7,990 nucleotides of DNA from Methanocorpusculum sp. (GTDB lineage: Archaea > Halobacteriota > Methanomicrobia > Methanomicrobiales > Methanocorpusculaceae). The translations under genes were made by a program, and so were the position numbers. The notes below the pieces were generated by a model that saw only the letters and a list, made by a program, of their open reading frames with translations, was not told the origin of the DNA and did not search any database. Positions 1-6,205 of the stretch are shown piece by piece; the stretch's first letter is position 1; every line of letters starts with the position of its first letter. The stretch covers positions 1 through 7,990 of the forward strand of contig JAGARL010000224.1 of the NCBI GenBank assembly GCA_017622255.1, read 5' to 3'.

Positions 1-1
1 C

Positions 2-622
2 GCACCGGAATCGGCAAAACTGCACTACTGCCACATCAGCAGTACGGAATCATTTTCGGCAATGCGGGAGGGTTCAACCTTCGAGGTTGCGCCGCATCAT
101 CTTTTCCTCTCGTACGAGAACGCACGCGATGCGGCAGACACGCATATGCGGATGAATCCGCCCCTTCGAACAGAAGCCGAGCGAAAAAACCTGTATGCGG
201 CATTTGATAAAATCTCCGCAATTGCCTCAGACCATGCCCCGCATACCCTTTCTGAAAAATCCGCGGATTTCGCATCCGCTCCGTCCGGTATTCCCGGTGT
301 TGAGACGATGCTTCCGCTCTTAATGAATGAGGTACAGGCAGGACGTCTCACGCTGAGTTCGGTTCTGGAAAAAACGGTAACGAACCCGAACCGGATTCTG
401 GGAATCGAATCTCCGGCATTGGTAAAAGGAGCACGGGCGGATTTTGCCCTCTATGCGGACTCTCCGGTTTCCATCTCCGCAGAAAATCAGCACAGCAAAT
501 GCGGCTGGACGCCGTATGAAGGAATGCAGGGACTTTTCCCGGAGCTGACGGTTGTGTCCGGCGTCTGTGCCTGGAAAGACGGCGAGTTTTCCCGAGACGG
601 CGCCTGCTTCCTTCGGGGATAA
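2..622 (+). CDS. pyrC: Dihydroorotase, C-terminal part (5' end outside the window)
   Basis: Class I dihydroorotase, which catalyses the reversible cyclisation of carbamoyl-aspartate to dihydroorotate in cytoplasmic de novo pyrimidine synthesis. The frame is open from base 2, so the ATG at 62 is an internal methionine and not the start. About 206 residues are visible, roughly half of a usual 420-430 residue enzyme. Visible family motifs, in order, are a CHISS zinc-ligand histidine near the left edge, EVAPHH, a substrate-binding MNPPLR stretch, and SDHAPHT with the catalytic aspartate. After that come GIPGVETMLP and the C-terminal beta-sandwich segment of amidohydrolases (KGARADFALY). The N-terminal HxH zinc motif and the carboxylated lysine lie outside the window. 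The TAA stop directly abuts the stop of the convergent phosphatase gene, and no T-rich terminator follows. Identification is secure from the motifs. Confidence 0.95.
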   Translation, partial: APESAKLHYCHISSTESFSAMREGSTFEVAPHHLFLSYENARDAADTHMRMNPPLRTEAERKNLYAAFDKISAIASDHAPHTLSEKSADFASAPSGIPGVETMLPLLMNEVQAGRLTLSSVLEKTVTNPNRILGIESPALVKGARADFALYADSPVSISAENQHSKCGWTPYEGMQGLFPELTVVSGVCAWKDGEFSRDGACFLRG

Positions 623-1303
623 TCAGAAATATTCAGCAAGCGCTTTTGCGACCGCATCTCCGTACGGTTCATCAAGAACCACGGATGCGGCATCTTTTGC
701 ATCCGCTGTTCCGTTTGCCGGAACAATAGAAAATCCGGCAAGCTTCAGCATAGACACATCGTTTACGGAATCTCCTGCCGCAACGAACTCGGAAGGGGAA
801 AGCCCCATCTCTTTTGCAAGCGCGGCAAATGCCGCACCCTTGGAGAGTCCCGGTGTGTGGAGGTGAATTGCAAATCCGGTATCGACAGCTACCACATCCA
901 TTCCTTTGATAATCGCGTTTACCTGCTCTATCGAGACATCGCGGGAGAATGCCACGTCGGAATTTCGAAGCTCGGAACTGAAAAGCCGGAGTTCATCTCC
1001 TTTCGGCTGAACCGCTTCCCGGATTTTTTCGTACGCCTGCATACAAAGCGCCCGGTTTCCGGCAACGGTGCGTTTTCCCAAAAACCCTTTCCGGAAAACC
1101 CCGCCGTTTTCCGCAATCACATTCCCGTCAGTCCCTATCATATGCGAGAGGCAGTCTAAGAAACAAAGCGTGTTTCCGGAAGCGAGAACTATCGGGATAT
1201 CAGCATCTATCAGGCGGCGGATTTCCTCAACTGCCTTTGTTGAAAGACGGCGGCGCCCGTCAGTCAGCGTCCCGTCAACATCGGTGATAAATGCCTTGTA
1301 CAT
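623..1303 (-). CDS. Archaeal phosphoglycolate phosphatase (HAD superfamily, class IIB)
   Basis: A 226-residue HAD-superfamily phosphatase of the archaeal phosphoglycolate phosphatase type, expected to hydrolyse 2-phosphoglycolate to glycolate in the cytoplasm. Motif I is DVDGT at residues 8-12, with nucleophile D8 and acid/base D10. Motif II is SGN at 42-44, motif III is the lysine near 155, and motif IV is GDSVND at 177-182 with the Mg-binding aspartates. The segment between motifs II and III is the C2B-type cap that defines subclass IIB. Length matches the family (about 220-230). The ATG at 1303 is preferred because motif I starts seven residues in and a TATA element lies about 26 bp upstream. 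No Shine-Dalgarno sequence is visible, so the mRNA may be leaderless. The gene diverges from radA and converges on pyrC. Substrate choice within the HAD-IIB family is inferred; sucrose- or mannosyl-phosphate phosphatase relatives are the alternative. Confidence 0.9.
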   Translation of the reverse strand: MYKAFITDVDGTLTDGRRRLSTKAVEEIRRLIDADIPIVLASGNTLCFLDCLSHMIGTDGNVIAENGGVFRKGFLGKRTVAGNRALCMQAYEKIREAVQPKGDELRLFSSELRNSDVAFSRDVSIEQVNAIIKGMDVVAVDTGFAIHLHTPGLSKGAAFAALAKEMGLSPSEFVAAGDSVNDVSMLKLAGFSIVPANGTADAKDAASVVLDEPYGDAVAKALAEYF

Positions 1304-1326
1304 ACTCTTATTTTTGTGTCTGAAAG

Positions 1327-1332
1327 ATATAA
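1327..1332 (-). promoter_or_regulatory. TATA element of the phosphoglycolate phosphatase gene
   Basis: On the minus strand the hexamer reads TTATAT inside GTTATATC. Its centre lies about 26-27 bp from the A of the ATG at 1303, which is the usual archaeal TATA-to-start-site distance. Transcription would therefore begin at or next to the start codon. No Shine-Dalgarno motif is seen in the intervening sequence. Confidence 0.55.
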
Positions 1333-1378
1333 CAATTCTCTGATTCCGGCTGCAAATCTGCCGTATTTTCAGACCTTC

Positions 1379-1479
1379 GCGAAAGTGCTCAAAGTCGATG
1401 CAAAATCGTTTAAACTCAAATCAAACCGTCGTACGGATCGGAATTTTTGGAAAAATTGAGGAGGGTAGGGCACTTTCGC
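1379..1479. repeat. 10-bp inverted repeat upstream of radA
   Basis: GCGAAAGTGC at 1379-1388 is repeated exactly in inverted orientation as GCACTTTCGC at 1470-1479, with 81 bp between the arms. The right arm ends about 16 bp before the radA TATA element, where a regulator or TFB contact would be expected. Both arms lie in the divergent phosphatase/radA intergenic region. This could be a paired operator or chance; function is not shown by the sequence. Confidence 0.5.
1442..1457. repeat. AT-rich palindrome upstream of radA
   Basis: AATTTTT at 1442-1448 and AAAAATT at 1451-1457 form a perfect 7-bp dyad with a GG spacer. It sits between the arms of the longer inverted repeat and about 40 bp upstream of the radA TATA box. 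It may be an operator-like site or simply bendable AT-rich DNA. The remainder of this 252-bp intergenic region shows no coding sequence. Confidence 0.4.
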
Positions 1480-1495
1480 ACCGCGCGGTCAGGGG

Positions 1496-1503
1496 TTTAT
1501 ATA
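1496..1503 (+). promoter_or_regulatory. radA TATA box
   Basis: TTTATATA matches the archaeal box A consensus. A start site about 25-27 bp downstream would fall near 1525-1530, giving a leader of roughly 25-30 nt that includes the AGGAG ribosome-binding site. A second AT-rich stretch (TAGTATATC near 1521-1529) is too close to the ATG to leave room for that site, so the first is preferred. Confidence 0.7.
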
Positions 1504-1540
1504 CTCGAAGGTAGATGTATTAGTATATCTCATACGATAC

Positions 1541-1545
1541 AGGAG
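1541..1545 (+). promoter_or_regulatory. Shine-Dalgarno site of radA
   Basis: AGGAG lies 10 nt before the ATG at 1556 and fixes that codon as the radA start. The clear site contrasts with the minus-strand genes of this window, several of which have none. Confidence 0.75.
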
Positions 1546-1555
1546 AAAAGAAGAT

Positions 1556-2545
1556 ATGTCATCCATTGAAATTGAAGATTTACCAGGAGTCGGACCGGCA
1601 ACCGCAGACCGCCTTCGCGAGGCAGGATATTTAACGGTCGAATCAATCGCTACGGCAACCCCGGCAGACTTGGCAGAAGCAACCGAGATTGGAGAAACCA
1701 CGGCAAAGAAGATTATCCGTGCCGCAGGAGAACTTGCTGATATCGGCAGTTTCAAGACCGGAACTGACATCCTGCTTCGCAGAAAGGATGTCTTAAAGCT
1801 CAAAACCCTTGTTCCGGAGTTTGATGAAATGCTGGAAGGCGGTCTGGAAACGCAGGCAATCACGGAAGTCTACGGAGAGTTCGGTTCCGGAAAATCCCAG
1901 ATTGTTCACCAGATGGCAGTCAACTGTCAGCTTCCGCCGGAGCTTGGAGGCCTTGGCGGCTCATGTCTCTATATTGATACTGAAAACACCTTCCGCCCGG
2001 AGCGTATCGAGCAGATGGTAAACGGTCTTGAGTTTGACAAACTTCCGGAAGACTATGAAATCCCGCCGGTAGAAACATTCCTTGCAAACATCCACGTTGC
2101 CCGTGCGCACTCTTCCGACCACCAGATGCTCTTAATCGATGCAGCCCGCGACCTCGCAAACCAGATGGCCGCAGAAGGCCGCCCGGTAAAGCTGGTTATC
2201 ATTGACTCTTTAACCGGTCTCTTCCGTGCAGAGTATGCCGGACGCGGAACCCTTGCCGGACGTCAGCAGAAGCTCAACCGCCACATGCATGACCTCTTCA
2301 AACTCATTGATGACTTAAATGCCGTAGCTATCGTAACCAACCAGGTCATGGCAAATCCGGGTGTTCTCTTCGGAGACCCGACCAGACCAATCGGCGGAAA
2401 TATTGTCGGACACACGGCAACGTTCCGTATCTACTTACGCAAAAGCAAGGGCGGAAAACGCATTGCGCGCCTCGTAGACAGCCCGAACCTTCCGGAAGGA
2501 GAAGCAGCCTTCGCGGTTGAAATGGGCGGCCTCAAAGAAGCATAA
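1556..2545 (+). CDS. radA: DNA repair and recombination protein RadA
   Basis: Archaeal recombinase of the RecA/Rad51 family, 329 residues. It forms ATP-dependent filaments on single-stranded DNA and carries out strand exchange in homologous recombination. The N-terminal helix-hairpin-helix DNA-binding domain covers about residues 5-62 ([12 protein letters not shown] and a second hairpin around [10 protein letters not shown]). The protomer-linking phenylalanine is in GSFKTGT (F66). Here it is an FxxG form, rather than the FxxA of Rad51, as I recall for other euryarchaea. Walker A is GEFGSGKSQ at 107-115 and Walker B is LVIIDS at 213-218. The L2 DNA-binding loop falls around 264-286, followed by a C-terminal strand region ending MGGLKEA. 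Length is normal and no intein interrupts the ATPase core. The start is set by AGGAG ten bases upstream and a TATA box at 1496. It is monocistronic: a pyrimidine-rich tract and a new promoter follow the stop. Confidence 0.98.
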   Translation: MSSIEIEDLPGVGPATADRLREAGYLTVESIATATPADLAEATEIGETTAKKIIRAAGELADIGSFKTGTDILLRRKDVLKLKTLVPEFDEMLEGGLETQAITEVYGEFGSGKSQIVHQMAVNCQLPPELGGLGGSCLYIDTENTFRPERIEQMVNGLEFDKLPEDYEIPPVETFLANIHVARAHSSDHQMLLIDAARDLANQMAAEGRPVKLVIIDSLTGLFRAEYAGRGTLAGRQQKLNRHMHDLFKLIDDLNAVAIVTNQVMANPGVLFGDPTRPIGGNIVGHTATFRIYLRKSKGGKRIARLVDSPNLPEGEAAFAVEMGGLKEA

Positions 2546-2547
2546 CA

Positions 2548-2580
2548 ATTCCTTATTCCTCCTCCTATTTTTCCATTCCT
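2548..2580 (+). terminator. Pyrimidine-rich terminator region after radA
   Basis: Directly after the radA stop the plus strand is almost purely T and C, including a T5 run at 2568-2572. No strong hairpin is visible. T-rich tracts are known to terminate archaeal RNA polymerase, and the promoter of the next operon starts immediately downstream. Confidence 0.5.
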
Positions 2581-2586
2581 GGAAAG

Positions 2587-2594
2587 TATATATT
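2587..2594 (+). promoter_or_regulatory. TATA box of the surface-protein/ABC transporter operon
   Basis: TATATATT is preceded by a purine-rich GGAAAG that could act as the TFB recognition element. A start site about 25-27 bp downstream would fall near 2616, leaving a leader of only about 10 nt before the ATG at 2625. No Shine-Dalgarno motif is visible in that leader. Confidence 0.65.
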
Positions 2595-2624
2595 CTGTTA
2601 TGACACCATAGATAAAACAGAAAA

Positions 2625-3806
2625 ATGAAATCAACTTCCAGTTTCAAACTTCTCTTCGCAACCGCAGTAATTGCGCTTCTTTTCATCGGCGCAGGCAGTG
2701 CTGCTGTTACTGACCCGTCCTGTGATGTAAGTCTCTCGCTTACACCAAGCACTCTGATGCCGGGAGAAACCGGACAGCTCGTTGTAACTCTCCAGAACAC
2801 CGGAGGAACACCGCTTACCATCTATAAGGTAGCCATTACTGACTCATGGGACGTAGTATCGGTTACACACCCGGCACTGAAAACCCTGGGATCTATTGGT
2901 GTTGGAAAATCTATGACGCTCACCTTCCCAATCACCGCCAATGATGTCGAAGGAACGTTCTATCCGTCCCTCTCAATCGAATTATCCAATAACATTCAGA
3001 ATACTTTTATCAAATACCCGTTCGCAGTTACTGTTGACAGCAAATCAGTTTCCCTTTCCGTCACTGAGCGTCCGGAAGTCTTTGAACCGGATACCACGCA
3101 GATTGTCGGTCTCTCAATTGGAAACCTCCGCGCAAACCAGATTGACTCGGTAGTTGTCACCGCATCCGGTGAGGGTGTTTCCTGTGAGGAAGGAATGGTC
3201 TTTGCCGGAGCAATAGCCCCTGGAGCATCCAGTGACGTCTTCTTAACTGTCATCACCTCGGAAAAAACCGAGTCCATCAACCTTGATGTCAGCTATAAGA
3301 ACGGTGCAAACTGGCACACTGACACTCTTACCATCCCGGTTGAAGGCGGAGAACTGAAAACCGGCGCTGAGCTGTTTGTAAACAACATCGAAATCACCTC
3401 CGGCGCCTCCTACACCACAATTACAGGCGATGTCAACAACGCAGGTCTGCAGACCGCAAAAGGACTGGTTGTCTCCCTGAACGGGGCAGAACCTCTGCAG
3501 CCGTACCCGGTCTTTGTCGTAGGCTCCCTTGATGCAGACGGCTTATCCGAGTTTGAATTAACCTTCACCAACCCGGAGTCGGATTCTCTTGACCTCATCT
3601 TCACCTACAAGGATGACAACGGAAACACCTATGTTCAGGAAGAGACCGTCAGCATCTCTGCAGTGCAGTCTGCAGGTTCTGCCGTATCCGGAGGCAATCC
3701 GGTTGCCGCAGGAATTGCTGTCGTCCTCTTAATCCTCATCATCGGCGGAGCAGTCTTCCTTATCTGGAAGAAAGGGAACCTGATTCCGAAGAAAGAGCAG
3801 AAGTAA
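2625..3806 (+). CDS. Secreted, membrane-anchored Ig-like (COG1361/CARDB-type) surface protein
   Basis: 393 residues. A signal peptide covers about 1-26 (KST charge region, hydrophobic LLFATAVIALLFIGAG, AxA-like cleavage near SAA). The body looks like three beta-sandwich Ig-like modules at roughly 35-138, 140-240 and 245-346. The first shows the CARDB/NEW3 pattern of LSLTPSTLMPGE followed by LVVTLQNTGG. A single transmembrane helix spans about 360-381, followed by a lysine-rich cytoplasmic tail (KKGNLIPKKEQK), so the modules should face outward. Only two cysteines exist in the mature part (33 and 187). It is the first gene of an operon with an ABC ATPase and a MacB-like permease, which suggests it is their extracellular accessory subunit, analogous in position to MacA but unrelated in fold. 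The domain class is a confident call; the transport role is inferred from context alone. Confidence 0.82.
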   Translation: MKSTSSFKLLFATAVIALLFIGAGSAAVTDPSCDVSLSLTPSTLMPGETGQLVVTLQNTGGTPLTIYKVAITDSWDVVSVTHPALKTLGSIGVGKSMTLTFPITANDVEGTFYPSLSIELSNNIQNTFIKYPFAVTVDSKSVSLSVTERPEVFEPDTTQIVGLSIGNLRANQIDSVVVTASGEGVSCEEGMVFAGAIAPGASSDVFLTVITSEKTESINLDVSYKNGANWHTDTLTIPVEGGELKTGAELFVNNIEITSGASYTTITGDVNNAGLQTAKGLVVSLNGAEPLQPYPVFVVGSLDADGLSEFELTFTNPESDSLDLIFTYKDDNGNTYVQEETVSISAVQSAGSAVSGGNPVAAGIAVVLLILIIGGAVFLIWKKGNLIPKKEQK

Positions 3807-3807
3807 C

Positions 3808-3811
3808 GGAG
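3808..3811 (+). promoter_or_regulatory. Shine-Dalgarno site of the ABC ATPase gene
   Basis: GGAG begins two bases after the stop of the surface-protein gene and lies 6 nt before the ATG at 3818. It supports translation of the second cistron from a shared mRNA and confirms the start codon. Confidence 0.7.
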
Positions 3812-3817
3812 TATATC

Positions 3818-4501
3818 ATGGATGATGCTCCTGTTGTTGAGTTAATCGACGTCTCCAAAGTCTATCAGATGAAGGCAGGAGATGTCGTTGCTCTCAACCA
3901 TGTAAACTTCTCGGTTAAGCGCGGCGAGTTCGTGGCTATCATGGGACCATCGGGTTCCGGAAAGTCCACGCTCATGAACATGATCGGCTGTCTTGACGTC
4001 CCGACCTCCGGAACGATTAAAATCAACGGAGTCTCCACTACCGACATGACGGATGATGAGCTGACTGAACACCGCTTAAATACCATCGGCTTCATCTTCC
4101 AGAAGTTCAACTTAATCAGCCTGCTTACCGCATATGAGAATGTCGAGTATCCGCTGATTTTAAAATACGGACAGCGCGACCACTCCGAGCGCGTGAAAAA
4201 ACTCCTGACCATGGTCGGCTTTACCGAAGATCGGATGCAGCATACGCCGTACGAACTCTCCGGCGGTCAGCAGCAACGTGTCTCCATTGCCCGCGCTCTG
4301 GCAAATGACCCGACCTTCCTTCTCTGCGATGAGCCGACGGGAAATCTCGACTCCAAGATGAGTACGCAGATTATGGAAATTCTAAGCGACCTGCACAAAC
4401 AGGGAAGAACACTGGTTATGGTTACCCACAATCCGGAAACCGCTGAGTATGCAGACCGCGTAATTATCATTCGGGATGGTGAGATTGTTGCCGAAGAATG
4501 A
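3818..4501 (+). CDS. ABC transporter ATP-binding protein (LolD/MacB type)
   Basis: A 227-residue cytoplasmic ATPase of the LolD/MacB/FtsE-like family that powers the adjacent permease. Walker A is GPSGSGKST at 43-51 and the Q-loop glutamine is in FIFQKFNL (Q95). The ABC signature is LSGGQQQR at 147-154, Walker B with catalytic glutamate is LLCDEPTGNLD at 168-178, and the switch histidine is in VTHNPE (H204). All catalytic residues are present and the length is normal for a single-domain ATPase. An 11-bp gap separates it from the upstream surface-protein gene. Its 3' end overlaps the proposed permease start by 26 bp, which points to translational coupling. In bacterial MacB the ATPase is fused to the permease; here they are separate chains. 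The transported substrate cannot be read from the sequence. Confidence 0.95.
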   Translation: MDDAPVVELIDVSKVYQMKAGDVVALNHVNFSVKRGEFVAIMGPSGSGKSTLMNMIGCLDVPTSGTIKINGVSTTDMTDDELTEHRLNTIGFIFQKFNLISLLTAYENVEYPLILKYGQRDHSERVKKLLTMVGFTEDRMQHTPYELSGGQQQRVSIARALANDPTFLLCDEPTGNLDSKMSTQIMEILSDLHKQGRTLVMVTHNPETAEYADRVIIIRDGEIVAEE

Positions 4502-5732
4502 TGAGAAAACCCTCTGGCAGAAGATTTACTCGCCGATGATTGTATCTCTGGCACTTCGCAACCTGAAGCTGAACAAGTTCAGAACCATTCTGTCGATGAT
4601 TGGAATCGTCATCGGTGTGTTTGCGATTTGCGCCATGGGAATGGTGAGTGCCGGATTTACTGACGAGATGAACAACATGATTTCCGACACCGCAGACACG
4701 TTCACTCTCTCCCCGCTCGGCGAGAAGGTTGTCGGCGGAGCAACGGCTGTCGGTTTTTCTGAAAAGGATATCAGAAACATCGAGTCTGCAACCAAATCGG
4801 TTACCAAAGGCTATGACCTTGTTCCCTATTACTCATCGCAGAAACCGGTAACTATCGGCAAAGAGATGACCTTTGCCTCGGTGTACGGTCTGGATTCCAA
4901 TGACATGTCAAGTCTGGTAACCCTTGTCTCCGGCACCTGGCCGAAAGGAGGAACCAATGTTATCGTCGGCGAACAGTTTGCCGAAGACAACGACCTGCGT
5001 ATCGGAAGCCGCATCTCCTTCCTCGGCATAAACGGTCAGGAGATTACCTGCCGCGTGGTCGGTATCATGGAGAACACCGGTATGCTTACGTTCGGCATCT
5101 CCACTGACAGCGCGGTGCTTGGAACCACCGAATGGTACACTTCCATCGTTGGAAACAACCACGGACTCTACGACAAGATTATCATCAAGGCGCAGGACCC
5201 GCTTGAGCTTGCCAACATTGATGCCGCCATTGAGAAGAAGATGAACGGCAAGGAGGACAAGGACTCCGACAACACGGTGATGATTATCAACTCCTATGAA
5301 CTCATGGACATCTTCGATGAGCTGATGAACATGAGCTCGCTGTTTACGACCATCATCTCTGCAATCTCCCTGCTGGTCGCCGCCGTCGCTATCACGAACG
5401 TTATGCTGATGAGCGTAAAAGAGCGTACCCGCGAGGTGGGAATTCTCCGGAGTATCGGAACATACCGCAGTCAGATTCTGCAGATGTTCCTCTATGAAGC
5501 AGGACTGATTGGTCTGATTGGATCCGTTCTCGGCGTTGTCATGGCACTGATAGTCTCACCAATCTTTATGATGATTATGGGACTGGAGTTTACCGCAATG
5601 TTTTCCGTATCCGTCCTCTCATACGTCCCGCTCGGCGTTGCCGTCGGTCTGGTTGTCTGTCTGATTTCCGGTCTCTATCCGGCATGGAAGGCGGCAAACC
5701 TGAACCCGGTTGAAGCCATGTCCACTGACTGA
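4476..5732 (+). CDS. MacB/FtsX-family ABC transporter permease
   Basis: Up to 418 residues with the type VII ABC permease layout. The first transmembrane helix is at about 37-60, then a large extracellular MacB-type core domain (about 61-287), then three C-terminal helices at about 288-312, 338-366 and 381-403. Conserved family segments are the N-terminal ALRNLKLNKFRTILSMIGI, the coupling motif VKERTREVGILRSIG after the second helix, and the ending GLYPAWKAANLNPVEAM. It should partner the ATPase encoded just upstream. The start is uncertain. The ATG at 4476 overlaps the ATPase gene by 26 bp and lacks a clear Shine-Dalgarno site. TTG at 4488 has GGTGAG just upstream. ATG at 4536 (residue 21) would give the classic short MacB N-terminus. 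Proteins of this class either export substrates or transmit mechanical force across the membrane; which applies is unknown. Confidence 0.92.
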   Translation: MVRLLPKNDEKTLWQKIYSPMIVSLALRNLKLNKFRTILSMIGIVIGVFAICAMGMVSAGFTDEMNNMISDTADTFTLSPLGEKVVGGATAVGFSEKDIRNIESATKSVTKGYDLVPYYSSQKPVTIGKEMTFASVYGLDSNDMSSLVTLVSGTWPKGGTNVIVGEQFAEDNDLRIGSRISFLGINGQEITCRVVGIMENTGMLTFGISTDSAVLGTTEWYTSIVGNNHGLYDKIIIKAQDPLELANIDAAIEKKMNGKEDKDSDNTVMIINSYELMDIFDELMNMSSLFTTIISAISLLVAAVAITNVMLMSVKERTREVGILRSIGTYRSQILQMFLYEAGLIGLIGSVLGVVMALIVSPIFMMIMGLEFTAMFSVSVLSYVPLGVAVGLVVCLISGLYPAWKAANLNPVEAMSTD

Positions 5733-5752
5733 TTTTTCAGTCAGTCTTTTTT
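5724..5752 (+). terminator. Hairpin plus T-run at the end of the ABC operon, shared with the convergent HEAT gene
   Basis: ACTGACTGA at 5724-5732 and TCAGTCAGT at 5737-5745 form a perfect 9-bp stem with a TTTT loop. C and T6 (5747-5752) follow on the plus strand, so it resembles a bacterial intrinsic terminator for the permease operon. The permease TGA (5730-5732) is in the left arm and the HEAT-gene TGA (complement of 5741-5743) is in the right arm. The T6 run is the antisense of the two lysine codons that end the HEAT protein. No T-run follows on the minus strand. Confidence 0.75.
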
Positions 5753-6112
5753 CCATTTCTGCAGTATCCTGTATGCTTCGCGGACCACTGCAGAACTCTC
5801 ATCTTCTGTCAGCGGCAGAAGATAGTCCGCATATTCTGCGTTGCCGATTTTCGCAAGACTCTGCACTGCCATACGGCGGACTTCCGCGTTCGCATCGGAA
5901 AGAAGCGGGACAATACGGTTTGCGAGTTCAAAACAGCAGGAGAGACCGATAACCTCGCATGCACGGTAGCGAAACACCCAGTCCTCTGCAGAAAGGAGCG
6001 GGAGAACAGCATATGCTCCCTCCTTTCCCATGCTTCCAAGCTTTTTTGCCGCCGCATCACGGACTGCTTTATCGGTTGACAAAAACTGTGCACAGTACTC
6101 TCCCGCAGACAT
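5741..6112 (-). CDS. Small HEAT-repeat (PBS lyase-like) protein
   Basis: 123 residues made of about three to four helical HEAT-like repeats. These are roughly 14-40 (AVRDAAAKKLGSMGKE), 41-71 (WVFRYRACEVIGLSC), 72-103 (AEVRRMAVQSLAKIG) and 104-120 (SAVVREAYRILQKW). Each shows the E/D-x-x-V-R-x-x-A-x-x-x-L/I-G-like signature. Such repeats form an alpha-solenoid that binds other proteins; relatives occur in phycobilisome-lyase-like proteins and many free-standing archaeal scaffolds. There is no signal peptide or membrane segment, so it should be cytoplasmic. A TATA element about 25 bp upstream of the ATG with no Shine-Dalgarno site suggests a leaderless mRNA. It is separated from the upstream kinase gene by a hairpin terminator, so it is probably its own unit. 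The partner is unknown. Confidence 0.85.
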   Translation of the reverse strand: MSAGEYCAQFLSTDKAVRDAAAKKLGSMGKEGAYAVLPLLSAEDWVFRYRACEVIGLSCCFELANRIVPLLSDANAEVRRMAVQSLAKIGNAEYADYLLPLTEDESSAVVREAYRILQKWKKD

Positions 6113-6133
6113 ACCAATAACTCTGACGGGATG

Positions 6134-6139
6134 ATATAA
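6134..6139 (-). promoter_or_regulatory. TATA element of the HEAT-repeat gene
   Basis: On the minus strand the sequence reads AATTATATC, preceded by an A-rich CAAAAAGA that fits a TFB recognition element. The TATA centre is about 25 bp from the ATG at 6112, so the start site should coincide with the start codon or nearly so. Confidence 0.6.
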
Positions 6140-6159
6140 TTCTTTTTGGATAATTCTGG

Positions 6160-6187
6160 AAAAACCTCAGATTAGTTGTGCTGAGGT
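6160..6187 (-). terminator. Hairpin terminator after the PfkB kinase gene
   Basis: ACCTCAG (6164-6170) and CTGAGGT (6181-6187) form a 7-bp stem with a 10-nt loop. On the minus strand the stem runs into T5 (6164-6160). It lies 18 bp beyond the kinase stop and just upstream of the HEAT-gene promoter, so it plausibly separates the two transcripts. Confidence 0.6.
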
Positions 6188-6205
6188 CCAAAAAAGATGA
6201 GGATA

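Noticed and set aside
62..622. ATG at 62 as a true gene start
   Set aside because: The frame is open to the window edge and the 20 upstream codons include the conserved CHISS motif of dihydroorotase, so the methionine is internal.
638..645. AAGCGCTT palindrome after the pyrC stop as a terminator
   Set aside because: Only 8 bp with no loop, a weak T4 following, and it lies within the phosphatase coding sequence.
552..866. Plus-strand open frame opposite the phosphatase 3' end
   Set aside because: It overlaps pyrC and runs antisense to a gene with full HAD motifs. Its composition is low in recognisable domains, so it is a shadow frame.
1068..1343. Plus-strand open frame over the phosphatase 5' end and promoter
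   Set aside because: Antisense to motif I of the phosphatase, with no ribosome site and no recognisable domain.
1489..1863. Minus-strand open frame antisense to the radA promoter and N-terminal domain
   Set aside because: Serine-rich shadow of the radA helix-hairpin-helix region; the real gene on the plus strand has clear motifs and signals.
1556..2545. Possible intein in radA
   Set aside because: Walker A, Walker B and L2 segments are continuous and the length is 329 residues, so no insertion is present.
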